Both the position numbers and the translations under genes were made by a program. The notes beneath the pieces were generated by a model that worked only from the letters and a program-made list of their open reading frames with translations, was not told the DNA's origin and made no database searches. From Actinoplanes nipponensis (lineage in GTDB: Bacteria; Actinomycetota; Actinomycetes; Mycobacteriales; Micromonosporaceae), in the NCBI RefSeq assembly GCF_016862275.1, contig NZ_BOMQ01000051.1, positions 119,445-183,444 on the forward strand: a DNA stretch of 64,000 nucleotides. Direction: 5' to 3'. Shown here in pieces: positions 1 to 9,611 of the stretch (positions are counted from its first letter, which is position 1; each line of letters begins with the position of its first letter).

Positions 1-581
1 ACGCCGCCGCCCACCTGCCGTCCGCGGCGGCGGACGGCAGCCCGGTGACCGTGCGGACCGCCGAGGGCGACGTCACCGCCCTGACCGTGGCCGACCTCGC
101 GGACACCTCGCTGGTCACCTGCTCGGCGCTGCTGGACCTGTTCACCGCCGCCGAGGTGATGGCGCTGGCCGAGGTGTGCGTGGCGTCGGACACCCCGGCG
201 CTGTTCACCCTGTCGGTGGTGGGCGAGGTCACCCTGGATCCCCCCGATCCGCGGGACGCGGTGGTCGCCGAGGCGTTCAACGCCCACCAGCGGCGTTCGG
301 CCGGGGGGCGCCAGCTGCTCGGGCCCGAGGCCGTCGGCGCGGCGGCCGGGGCCTTCGCCGCCGCCGGCGCCAAGGTGTGCGTCCGGCCGAGCCCGTGGCA
401 GCTCGGCCCGGAGCACGCCGCCCTGACCGTGCAGTGGCTGCGCGGCTGGGTCGCCGCCGCCGTCGAGCAGCGCCCCGAGCTGGACCTCGACGACTATCTC
501 GCGGCGCGCACGGCGGCCGCCGAGGCGGGTCGGCTGCGGGTAACAGTCGCGCATCAAGATCTTCTCGCCCAGAAAGACTGA
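1..581 (+). CDS. SAM-dependent methyltransferase, C-terminal part (cut by left edge)
   Basis: The frame is open from the first bases, so the gene enters from outside the window; a GTG at 45 is probably internal. About 190 residues are visible. The stretch LVTCSALLDLFTAAEV, followed by a hydrophobic strand (ALFTLSVVGEV) and a conserved-looking FNAHQRR, resembles the second half of a class I methyltransferase fold; the SAM-binding glycine motif would lie upstream and is not seen. The next gene (flippase-like) starts 60 bp downstream on the same strand, and two riboflavin-type enzymes follow, so this probably belongs to a small biosynthetic cluster. The family call rests on my recollection of similar proteins beside flippase, RibD and GTP cyclohydrolase II genes in actinomycetes. 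Confidence 0.6.
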   Translation, partial: AAAHLPSAAADGSPVTVRTAEGDVTALTVADLADTSLVTCSALLDLFTAAEVMALAEVCVASDTPALFTLSVVGEVTLDPPDPRDAVVAEAFNAHQRRSAGGRQLLGPEAVGAAAGAFAAAGAKVCVRPSPWQLGPEHAALTVQWLRGWVAAAVEQRPELDLDDYLAARTAAAEAGRLRVTVAHQDLLAQKD

Positions 582-641
582 ACCGCCTGCCGCCGCCGGG
601 ACGTACTAGTTCCAGAAGGGTGAACCTGAGGGGGCAGCGGC

Positions 642-1694
642 ATGAACCGATCGATCTGGGCGTGGGTGCGGGTAATCGGCGGGGTGGGGATCCTCGCCGT
701 ATTGCTGTGGCGCCTGGGTACCGGCGCCTTCATCGACGGGCTCCGGGTGATCGACGGCCCGGCGCTGACCCTGGCGTTCCTGATCGGCGTGGCGACCACG
801 GTGTTCTCGGCCTGGCGCTGGTGCCTGGTGGCCCGCGGCCTGGGCATGACGCTGTCGCTGCGCGGCGCCGTCGCCGACTACTACAAGGCGCTGTTCATCA
901 ACGCCGCGCTGCCGGGCGGCGTGCTCGGTGACGTCGACCGCGCGGTGCAGCACGGCCGCGAGGAGGGCGACGTGGGCCGTGGCGTACGGGCCGTGGTGCT
1001 CGAGCGGACCGCCGGTCAGGTGGTGCTGATCTCCGTGGGGGTGACGGTGCTGGTCACCGTACCGTCGCCGGTCCTGTCCCACCTGCAGGCCCACGCCCGT
1101 GGCCTCGCCGTCGCCGCCGCGACCACCGTGGGCCTCGCGGCCCTGCTGGTCTTCGCCTTCGGCCGGCTGCGCAGCGGCGCCTCCCGGTGGGCGCGCGCCG
1201 CGCGCACCGGGGTCACGGAGGTCCGGTCCGGGCTGCTGACCCGCCGCAACTGGCCGGGCATCGTGCTCGCCTCGACCGTCGTGCTGGCCGGGCACCTGGC
1301 GACCTTCGTCGTGGCCGCCCGCGCCGCCGGCTCGGACGCCTCGCTGCTGCGTCTGGCCCCGCTGATGCTGCTCGCGCTGCTGGCCATGACGCTGCCGGTG
1401 AACATCGGCGGCTGGGGCCCGCGCGAGGGGGTGACCGCGTGGGCGTTCGGCGCCGCGGGCCTGAGCGCCACCCAGGGTCTGACCATCGCCGTGGTCTACG
1501 GCCTGTTCGCCTTCGTGGCCGCGCTCCCCGGCCTCGTGGTGATCCTCACCCGGGCCGCCGCCGGGGCCCGGGACCGGGCCCGCCAGCGCGCGGCGGCCCA
1601 GCTCACGGCGGTCGAGCCGGTCGTTGGGCCGGTCGCCGGGCCGGCCCCGACGCTCGTGCTGCCGGTGCGGGAGCTGGTCGGCAGCGGTGCATGA
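642..1694 (+). CDS. Flippase-like integral membrane protein (lysylphosphatidylglycerol synthase TM family, UPF0104)
   Basis: This 350-residue protein has about eight hydrophobic segments. It carries the hallmarks of the UPF0104/AglD2-MprF flippase-like fold: ALFINAALPGGVLGDVDRAV near residues 85-105 and LPVNIGGWGPREGVTAWAF near residues 250-270. The family lacks the soluble lysyl-transferase domain of MprF and is thought to move lipid-linked or amphipathic substrates across the membrane. The ATG is preceded by a GAGGGGG ribosome-binding site. It lies between a methyltransferase and the RibD-like/RibA-like pair, so it may export or flip a product made by this cluster. That role is inference. 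Confidence 0.85.
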   Translation: MNRSIWAWVRVIGGVGILAVLLWRLGTGAFIDGLRVIDGPALTLAFLIGVATTVFSAWRWCLVARGLGMTLSLRGAVADYYKALFINAALPGGVLGDVDRAVQHGREEGDVGRGVRAVVLERTAGQVVLISVGVTVLVTVPSPVLSHLQAHARGLAVAAATTVGLAALLVFAFGRLRSGASRWARAARTGVTEVRSGLLTRRNWPGIVLASTVVLAGHLATFVVAARAAGSDASLLRLAPLMLLALLAMTLPVNIGGWGPREGVTAWAFGAAGLSATQGLTIAVVYGLFAFVAALPGLVVILTRAAAGARDRARQRAAAQLTAVEPVVGPVAGPAPTLVLPVRELVGSGA

Positions 1695-1767
1695 CGGTGC
1701 CGCCGCCCCGGGTTCGCCTTATGGTGGACGCCGGGGTGACGCTGGTCGCTCCGTAGGAGGACCGTCC

Positions 1768-2457
1768 GTGCTCGATCGCCCGTACGTTCTGCTCAGCTGC
1801 GGCATGTCCATCGACGGATACGTGGACAGCCCGAGCGACGAACGGCTGCTGCTCTCCAACGACGCCGATTTCGACCGGGTCGATGAGGTACGGGCGGGTT
1901 GCGACGCGATCCTGGTCGGCGCCACCACCGTCCGCGTCGACAACCCCCGGCTGCTGATCCGCGACGAGAACCGCCGCCGCGACCGGCTCGGCCGCGGGCT
2001 CCCCCCGGATCCGGTCAAGGTCACCGTGACCACCAGCTGCGACCTGGACCCGGCGGCCCGGTTCTTCACCCTGGGCGACGCCGACAAGCTGGTCTACTGC
2101 GCCAGCTCGGCGCTGCCCGGCGCGGAGGAACGGCTCGGCAAGGTGGCCACGGTGGTCGACGGCGGCGAGCCGGTCGATCTGCACCGGGTGCTCGCCGACC
2201 TGGCCGCCCGCGGCGTCGGCCGGCTGATGGTCGAGGGCGGCGGCACCATCCACACCGGCTTCCTCACCGCCGGCCTCGCCGACGAGCTGCAGCTGGTCGT
2301 GGCCCCGTTCTTCGTCGGCGACTCGCGGGCGCCACGCTTCGTCGGCGACGGCGTCTTCCCGTGGGGCCCGGAGCGCCGGGCCCAGCTGACCGAGGTGCGG
2401 CAGATCGGCGACGTGGTGCTGCTGCGCTACGCCCTCTCCGACCGGTGCCGGGGCTGA
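1768..2457 (+). CDS. RibD C-terminal-domain (dihydrofolate reductase-fold) pyrimidine reductase
   Basis: The 229-residue protein matches the RibD_C/DHFR-like reductase family, which reduces the ribose side chain of a diaminopyrimidine intermediate with NADPH. Visible family features are SCGMSIDGYVDS at the N-terminus, the GATTVRVDNPRLL segment and the C-terminal LMVEGGGTIHTGFL motif. No deaminase domain is present, so it is the single-domain reductase. I chose GTG 1768 because GGAGG lies 7 nt upstream; an upstream in-frame extension overlaps the flippase gene. The GTP cyclohydrolase II gene follows at 2509. Together they could make a reduced pyrimidine precursor outside the main riboflavin operon. 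The exact substrate cannot be read from sequence. Confidence 0.88.
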   Translation: MLDRPYVLLSCGMSIDGYVDSPSDERLLLSNDADFDRVDEVRAGCDAILVGATTVRVDNPRLLIRDENRRRDRLGRGLPPDPVKVTVTTSCDLDPAARFFTLGDADKLVYCASSALPGAEERLGKVATVVDGGEPVDLHRVLADLAARGVGRLMVEGGGTIHTGFLTAGLADELQLVVAPFFVGDSRAPRFVGDGVFPWGPERRAQLTEVRQIGDVVLLRYALSDRCRG

Positions 2458-2508
2458 CCGGCCGTGACCTGCGAAACTGAACCGTCCGAAGATCGAAATG
2501 GGGGGCCG

Positions 2509-3171
2509 ATGCCCGAGACCGCCGGCTGGCAGACGCTCGACGTCGGGACCATCCCGCAAGCCACGGTGCGGACCCGCGTCACGGTCCCGCTGCGCTTCCC
2601 GGACGGGTACGCGACCACCGCCCGGGTGCTCACGTTCGACGGCCTGATCGACGGCCGCGAGCACCTGGCGCTGGGACTGGGCGACTGGGAACGCGCCGTG
2701 CAGTCGGCCCCGCTGGTCCGCCCGCACAGCGAGTGCCTGACCGGCGACGTGTTCGGCAGCCAGCGCTGCGACTGCGGCCCCCAGCTGCGCGAGGCCGTCG
2801 AGCGGATCGCCGAGCCCGGCGGGCTGCTGCTCTACCTGCGCCAGGAGGGCCGCGGCATCGGCCTGTACGCCAAGCTGGACGCGTACGCGCTGCAGGAGGC
2901 CGGGCTGGACACCTACGAGGCCAACGTGGCCCTGGGGCGCGGCGAGGACGAGCGCGACTACACGGTGGCGGCGCAGATGCTGCTGGCGCTGGGCGCCGGG
3001 CGGATCCGGCTGCTGAGCAACAACCCGGACAAGGCGGCCCAGCTGGAGGCCCGCGGCGTCGAGGTCGCCGAGCGCATCCCGACCGGGGTGCACCTGTCGG
3101 CCGCGAACCTGCGCTACCTGGCCACCAAGGCCACGCACACCGCACACACCCTGGACCTGCCGGGCCTGTAG
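2509..3171 (+). CDS. ribA: GTP cyclohydrolase II (RibA-type)
   Basis: This 220-residue protein opens the imidazole ring of GTP, releasing formate and pyrophosphate. The zinc ligands are C76, C87 and C89 in SECLTGDVFGSQRCDCG, with the catalytic-loop RQEGRGIGL following. Y109 (LLYLRQEGR) corresponds to E. coli RibA Tyr105; a non-tyrosine residue here is linked to FAPy-producing paralogues in Streptomyces, so this copy should make the ordinary diaminopyrimidine product. It is a stand-alone enzyme without the RibB domain common in actinobacterial riboflavin operons. ATG 2509 was chosen over GTG 2464 because a G-rich ribosome-binding site immediately precedes it. It is the last gene of the left-edge cluster. 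Confidence 0.92.
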   Translation: MPETAGWQTLDVGTIPQATVRTRVTVPLRFPDGYATTARVLTFDGLIDGREHLALGLGDWERAVQSAPLVRPHSECLTGDVFGSQRCDCGPQLREAVERIAEPGGLLLYLRQEGRGIGLYAKLDAYALQEAGLDTYEANVALGRGEDERDYTVAAQMLLALGAGRIRLLSNNPDKAAQLEARGVEVAERIPTGVHLSAANLRYLATKATHTAHTLDLPGL

Positions 3172-3333
3172 CCCGGCCGGCCAGCGCGCATTCCGCGGCG
3201 TTTGCCGTCGCGGAGCAGGTCGGCCCGGCTGCCGGTCCGCGATGATGCCCGCCATCGTCGTGCCGAGGTCCTGCGGTACACCCCCAGAAGGCCGGCGGCG
3301 CCATGCCCGCGCCGGGCCCGGAGTACCGCGCCG

Positions 3334-3390
3334 TCAGCCGGTCGCCGGCGGCCCCAGGCTGATGAATGCGAAGACCTCGTCCTTGGCCAT
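3334..3390 (-). CDS. Candidate 18-residue peptide, MAKDEVFAFISLGPPATG
   Basis: On the minus strand an ATG at 3390 has a strong GGGAGG ribosome-binding site 4 nt upstream and is followed by 18 sense codons and TGA. The peptide has a hydrophilic start and a hydrophobic, proline-containing tail. It does not match a peptide family I know. It lies in the 298-bp gap between ribA and the divergent alpha/beta hydrolase, so it could be a leader peptide, a small natural-product precursor, or chance. No modification enzymes lie next to it. Confidence 0.25.
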   Translation of the reverse strand: MAKDEVFAFISLGPPATG

Positions 3391-3433
3391 CACACCTCCC
3401 TCGGAAGGTCTCCTCACAGCGCCCTCCATGCCC

Positions 3434-3470
3434 TTGACGGCAGTGGCTAATGGCAGTAGCTTTCTGGCTA
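3434..3470 (+). promoter_or_regulatory. Leaderless sigma-70-type promoter of the hydrolase-recQ operon
   Basis: TTGACG at 3434-3439 and TAGCTT at 3457-3462 are separated by 17 bp. The ATG of the hydrolase begins 8 nt after the last base of the -10, where transcription would be expected to start, and there is no ribosome-binding site. This is the standard geometry of a leaderless actinobacterial mRNA. Confidence 0.65.
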
Positions 3471-4284
3471 TGAGACTTCAGACGACGCAGGGCGCGCTGG
3501 CCTACGACGACACCGGCCACGGACCGCTGGTGGTGTGCCTGCCCGGAATGGGGGACAACCGCACGACGTACCGGCACCTCGTCCCGCTGCTGGTCGCCGC
3601 CGGCCACCGGGTCGTCACGGTCGACCCGCGCGGGCAGGGCGAGAGCGACGCGGTCTGGCCCGACTACTCCCCCGAGGCGATCGGCGCCGACCTGCTCGAG
3701 CTGCTGCGCCACCTCGACGCGGGGCCCGCCCTGCTGGTCACGAACTCCTACACCGGCGCGACCGCCGTCTGGGCCGCCGCGGAGGCGCCCGACGCCTTCT
3801 CCGGGCTCGTGCTCATCGCCCCGTTCGCCCGGGAGATGCCGCCGCTCAACGCGATGATGCGGCTGGCCTTCGCCGCCGTCGGCCGGTTCCGCCCGCTCTG
3901 GCTGGCGTACTGGTCGAGCCTGTTCAAGACCCGGCGGCCGGACGACCTCGCCGCCGCCCGGGCGCGGCTGTCCCGGCAGCTCGCCGAGCCGGGCCGGATG
4001 GCCGCGCTGCGCGCCATGGGCACCGCCGGCAAGGCGGCCTGCGAGGCCCGGTTCCCCGAGGTCAGCACGCCCGCGCTGGTCGTCATGGGCACCCGGGACC
4101 CGGACTTCCCGGCCCCCCGGGAGGAGGCCGAGCTGATCGCCGGGCGGCTCGGCGGCCGGGTCGTCATGATCGAGGGCGCCGGCCACTACCCGCAGACCGA
4201 GTATCCCGCCGAGACGGCCGCGGCGATCCGCACGTTGTCCACAGGGTCCGGGCCGGCCGCGGGGGAAGTCACTACTATCGCGGA

Positions 4285-4288
<4 letters not shown>
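3470..4288 (+). CDS. Alpha/beta hydrolase
   Basis: This is a 272-residue alpha/beta-hydrolase-fold protein with no signal peptide, so it is cytoplasmic. Visible features are the oxyanion region VVCLPGMGDNRTTYRHL, DPRGQGES after strand 4, the nucleophile elbow TNSYTGA, an acid in MGTRDPDF and the catalytic histidine in GAGHYPQTE. The elbow departs from the usual GxSxG (it reads N-S-Y-T-G), which may affect activity or specificity; the substrate is unknown. The ATG at 3470 coincides with the predicted transcription start, so a leaderless message is likely. Its stop overlaps the GTG of recQ (GTGA), which suggests translational coupling. Confidence 0.88.
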
Positions 4289-6120
<1,832 letters not shown>

Positions 6121-6121
6121 G

Positions 6122-6787
6122 GTGGCTGGGCCCTTCGACACCGGCCGGCTCACCGGCCAGTTGGCCGCGGTCGCGCATCCGGCCGCCTCCAGGCGGGACC
6201 TGGACCGGGGCGTCGTGGCGGCATCTGGATCTCGGGGCGGCGGCCGGCACGGGGCCACCGTGCACGTCGACGACATCGCGGGGCTGGGCGCCTGGTCGGC
6301 GCCACGGGCCAGAACCCCGGCGGTGCGCGAGCTCAGCGAGGCCGCGGCCGGTGCGGCCCCGGAGAGCGCCGACGCGTCGCGGGAGCGGCTCGGGGATTTG
6401 TTCGCGGACGTGCTGCTGCTCGATCAGCAGGCGAGCGGGGAGCGGGCCCCGGAGCTGGGATGGGTGCCGGCCCGTCGCTGGTCGACGAGCTCCGTCCGGG
6501 CAGTTCCGCCTCCGGAAGGCGGGCGCTGGGCGGGTGGCCGGCCGCTCGCGGCGGTTCGGCGGCCGGGCCGGCCGCGCCGTAATGTCCGGGCGCGACCTCT
6601 CCCGCCCTGGACCGGCATGCCGGACTCCTCGCTACGCCCTTCCGGCCCCGGCCCGGCTTGCCAACCGGCCTGCCGGGATGGCTCGCTACGCCCTTCCCGC
6701 CCAGCCCGGCCTTCCATCCGGCCTGCCGGGATAGCTCGCCACGCCCTTCCCGCCCAGCCCGGCCTTCCATCCGGCCAGCCGGGATAG
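6122..6787 (+). CDS. Hypothetical protein or decayed gene after recQ
   Basis: The frame opens with a GTG one base after the recQ stop and runs 221 codons. The first 120 residues (MAGPFDTGRLTGQLAAVAHP onward) look like ordinary actinobacterial protein with a possible helical stretch, RERLGDLFADVLLLDQ. The last third runs into the 53-bp tandem repeat array and is proline/arginine/glycine-rich, so it is probably not native coding sequence. It may be a small gene whose 3' end was overwritten by repeats, or not a gene at all. I recognise no family. Confidence 0.3.
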   Translation: MAGPFDTGRLTGQLAAVAHPAASRRDLDRGVVAASGSRGGGRHGATVHVDDIAGLGAWSAPRARTPAVRELSEAAAGAAPESADASRERLGDLFADVLLLDQQASGERAPELGWVPARRWSTSSVRAVPPPEGGRWAGGRPLAAVRRPGRPRRNVRARPLPPWTGMPDSSLRPSGPGPACQPACRDGSLRPSRPARPSIRPAGIARHALPAQPGLPSGQPG

Positions 6788-6830
6788 CTCGCCACGTCCT
6801 TCCCGGCTTGCCGGGCTCCCGCACGGGGTC
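6627..6830. repeat. Tandem 53/54-bp repeat array
   Basis: Four consecutive copies begin at 6627, 6681, 6734 and 6787 (periods 54, 53, 53). Each starts with a CTCGC-ACGCCCTTCC-type core and includes GGCCTTCCATCCGGCC. The middle copies are almost identical; the outer copies are diverged or truncated. The array sits just past the recQ operon and before a convergent membrane-protein gene. Confidence 0.85.
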
Positions 6831-6895
6831 CCCGCCGCGGTTCCTCCCCCACCGGGATCCTTGGCGCGTCCTTCCCGGCGCGCGTCGACCGGATC

Positions 6896-7810
6896 TCAGC
6901 CGAGCGCCACGTCCTCGCCGGCCGCCGACGCCGGGCCGGGGCCGCCGGCCGTGCGGGCGGCGCCGGCCGCGATCAGCACCGGCCCGAGCAGCAGCGCGGC
7001 CATCGCAAGGGCCGCCCCCACCCGGAAGTCCACCGAGATGCCGGCGGTGGCGCCGGCCGACAGGTCCGCCCGCAGGCCCGGCTGCAGGAACGCCGAGGTC
7101 GCCTCGACGCCCCGCACGACCTCGCCGAGGTACCAGGATCCCGCCATGTCCCGGGTCGTGTGCGCCACCGCCGCCTGCACCAGCAGGGCCCCGGCCGGCG
7201 CCAGGAACCACCGGTCGGCCCGGGACACGGCCAGCACCGCCGCCAGCCCGGCCAGCCCGGTGGCCAGCAGGCCCGGGGCCAGGTGCGCGGCCAGGTGCGC
7301 GGCCAGGTGCTGGGAGCCGGCGAAGGAGGACGACCCGGCCCGCTCGTCCGCCACCTCGGCCGCCACCGCCACGACCGGCAGCAACGCCACGCCGCAGGCC
7401 AGCGCGGTCAGCCCGGCGGGCCGGCGGAACTGCGGCAGGGCCACGATCCCGACCAGCAACGCGGCCACGGCCGGCACCAGCAGCACCGCTGTTGCGTCCT
7501 CGAACGCCAGCGCCTGCCGGTAATCCACAGAGGAGGGCTGCCGGAAGTCCGGGACGGAGGACGGCGCGAATCCGCGTACGGTCGACGCGGCCGCCAGCAG
7601 CACGACGCCCGCGGCCAGCGCCCACCGCGGGACAGGCCGGTGGACGTACAGGACGAGCGTCAGTGCCGTGATCAGAAGCGCGACCACCCCGGCCGCGTCG
7701 GGCACCCAGCCCTCCAAGCCGAGCAGCGCGCTCAGCACCGGGACGGCCGCGGCGGCGGCCGACGCCAGCAGCAGTTTGCGGACGGCAGGCACGGGCCGGA
7801 ATCCTGCCAC
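6896..7810 (-). CDS. Polytopic membrane protein of unknown function
   Basis: The 304-residue protein has about eight or nine hydrophobic segments and no recognisable catalytic motif. An internal imperfect repeat (HLAAHLAAHLA, from 12-bp direct repeats near 7280-7315) lies in a loop and could be a slippage hotspot. The start is a GTG at 7810 with a GAGCGGGA sequence upstream. The gene is transcribed towards the 53-bp repeat array and divergently from the SnoaL-like gene. I do not recognise the family; a role in transport or sensing cannot be assigned. Confidence 0.75.
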   Translation of the reverse strand: MAGFRPVPAVRKLLLASAAAAAVPVLSALLGLEGWVPDAAGVVALLITALTLVLYVHRPVPRWALAAGVVLLAAASTVRGFAPSSVPDFRQPSSVDYRQALAFEDATAVLLVPAVAALLVGIVALPQFRRPAGLTALACGVALLPVVAVAAEVADERAGSSSFAGSQHLAAHLAAHLAPGLLATGLAGLAAVLAVSRADRWFLAPAGALLVQAAVAHTTRDMAGSWYLGEVVRGVEATSAFLQPGLRADLSAGATAGISVDFRVGAALAMAALLLGPVLIAAGAARTAGGPGPASAAGEDVALG

Positions 7811-7858
7811 ACCGAAATGCGGTCCCGCTCACCCGTGTGCCGGTGCCATGATGCGGCC

Positions 7859-8221
7859 ATGGACTTCCCCACTGCCGTGAACGGGCACCTGGCTGCGATC
7901 GGCCGCCGGGACCTCGACGGCTACCTCGCCACCGTGCACCCGGACGCCACCCTGATCATGCCGAACGGCACGCTGCTGAACGGCCGCGACCAGATCGCCG
8001 CGATGCACCGGGACTGGTTCGGCGACCCGGACTGGAGCTGGGAGCTGGACCTGCGGCACTCGGCGACCGCCGGCGACACCGGCGTCGCGATCTTCGCGGC
8101 CGACTACCACGACCTGGACGGCGAGGGCCGGCCGTACGGGCTGAGCTACCTGCTCACCCTGGTGTTCGTCCGCGACGGGGACCGGTGGCTGCTGCTGCAC
8201 GACCAGAACACGCCGGGCTGA
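7859..8221 (+). CDS. SnoaL-like / NTF2-fold small protein
   Basis: This 120-residue protein fits the NTF2-like cone fold of the SnoaL/DUF4440 group: an N-terminal helix (FPTAVNGHLAAIGRRDLDGYLATVHPDATLIMP), a GRDQIAAMHRDWF helix and C-terminal beta strands ending RWLLLHDQNTP. Members act as small hydrolases, isomerases or ligand-binding proteins; no specific activity is evident. No ribosome-binding site precedes ATG 7859, but CATGAT at 7847-7852 would place a transcription start at the ATG, so it may be leaderless. It stands alone. Confidence 0.82.
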   Translation: MDFPTAVNGHLAAIGRRDLDGYLATVHPDATLIMPNGTLLNGRDQIAAMHRDWFGDPDWSWELDLRHSATAGDTGVAIFAADYHDLDGEGRPYGLSYLLTLVFVRDGDRWLLLHDQNTPG

Positions 8222-8254
8222 CCGCCGGGCTCGGATGATCGGCCGGGCGGAAAG

Positions 8255-8280
8255 CTCAAGCAGTGACGGCGCCGGCCGAT
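8255..8280 (+). promoter_or_regulatory. FliA/WhiG-type (motility sigma) promoter candidate
   Basis: CTCA at 8255-8258 and GCCGAT at 8275-8280 are separated by 16 bp. This fits the flagellar/sporulation sigma factor consensus of actinomycetes, and for motile-spored Actinoplanes I recall CTCA-N15-17-GCCGA. The predicted start of transcription lies just before the GTG at 8291. Confidence 0.5.
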
Positions 8281-8290
8281 CAGTCTGACC

Positions 8291-9532
8291 GTGAACCCAA
8301 CGGTGCCGTTCCCCCTGCCGGGCACACAGCTCGTGCACGTCGGCCGGCAGCCGATCTTCGACCGGACCGGCGACGTCGTCGCCTACGAGCTGCTGTTCCG
8401 CGGCAGCATGGACGCCGTCGACGCCGGCCGCCGCGACACCTACGCGACCAGCCAGGTGATCGTTAACACCTTCACCGAGTTCGGCATCGACGAGGTGGTC
8501 GGCGACCGTACCTGCTTCATCAACCTGACCCGGGAGTTCCTGACCGGTGAGCTGGTCCTGCCGTTCGGCCCGGAGCACGTGGTGCTCGAGGTCCTCGAGA
8601 CCGTCGACGTCGACGAGGAGGTCATCACCGGGGTCACTAACCTTGTCGCGCAGGGCTACCGGATCGCGCTGGACGACTTCGTCTACGGCTCCGGACACGA
8701 GCGGCTGCTGCCGCTGGCCTCCTACGTCAAGCTCGACCTACTGCAGGGCGACCTCACCCACCTCGACGAGATCGTCGCCGCCTGCCGGCGGCACCCCGGC
8801 ATCCAGATCGTCGCCGAGGGCCTGGAGACCACCGAGCATCTCGCGCTGAGCAATCGCTACGGCTTCGAGCTGCGCCAGGGGTACGTGCTGAGCCGCCCGC
8901 AGGTGCTGACGGCCACCTCGCTTACACCCTCCCGGCTGCGCCGCCTCGAACTGCTCGGCGCCCTCACCGCCCCCGACACCGACCTCGAACGCATCCTGTC
9001 CATCATCGCCGGCGACCCCGCCCTGACCATCCGCGTCCTGCGGGCCAGCAACTCCGCCGCGGTCGGGGCCACCAGCAGGATCTCCTCCGTCCGCCAGGCC
9101 GTCGTCATGCTCGGGTTCGCGCACATCCGCCAGTGGGCCATGCTCATGGTGGTCGACGACGTCGCCGAGGCGACCGAGGTGCAGATGGCCGAGGCGCTGA
9201 CCCGCGCCCGGCTCTGCGAGAACGTGGCCGGCGCATTCGGCGCGGCACCGGACGCGGCGTTCATGGCCGGCCTGATCACCTCGGTCGCCGCCATGCTCGG
9301 CCTGTCCTCCGCCGCCATGGCCCACCAGCTCCCGCTGAGCACCGACATCGCCGGCGCCCTGGAACGCGGCACCGGGCCGCTGGGCCAGGTGCTGCGCGTG
9401 GTCAACGCCTACGAGCGCGGCGACCTCGCCGAGGTCGCCACCGCGTACGTCGGCGACGACCTCACCGGCACGGTCATGGACGCGATGCGCTGGTCGCGGC
9501 AGGCCGTGCGGGCCACCAAGTCCGCCGCGTAG
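8291..9532 (+). CDS. EAL-HDOD (YuxH-type) signalling protein
   Basis: The 413-residue cytoplasmic protein joins an N-terminal EAL-type c-di-GMP phosphodiesterase domain (residues ~10-205) to a C-terminal HDOD domain (~210-400). The EAL signature reads ELLFR, and the acidic/lysine positions DDF, KLD and AEGLE plus QGY near the end of the domain are retained, so catalysis is possible although DDFVYG replaces DDFGxG. HDOD domains are usually non-catalytic relatives of HD phosphohydrolases used in signalling. A motility-type promoter lies just upstream, suggesting expression with flagellar or sporangiospore genes. Start GTG 8291 keeps the conserved VHVGRQPIFDR near the N-terminus. Confidence 0.9.
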   Translation: MNPTVPFPLPGTQLVHVGRQPIFDRTGDVVAYELLFRGSMDAVDAGRRDTYATSQVIVNTFTEFGIDEVVGDRTCFINLTREFLTGELVLPFGPEHVVLEVLETVDVDEEVITGVTNLVAQGYRIALDDFVYGSGHERLLPLASYVKLDLLQGDLTHLDEIVAACRRHPGIQIVAEGLETTEHLALSNRYGFELRQGYVLSRPQVLTATSLTPSRLRRLELLGALTAPDTDLERILSIIAGDPALTIRVLRASNSAAVGATSRISSVRQAVVMLGFAHIRQWAMLMVVDDVAEATEVQMAEALTRARLCENVAGAFGAAPDAAFMAGLITSVAAMLGLSSAAMAHQLPLSTDIAGALERGTGPLGQVLRVVNAYERGDLAEVATAYVGDDLTGTVMDAMRWSRQAVRATKSAA

Positions 9533-9611
9533 GCGCCGCCCCCGGCATTGCCCATCTCCTACGGAAGCGATAGGCTTTCGGGGCAGCCTCGCCGCGGGCA
9601 AGGAGAGGGTC

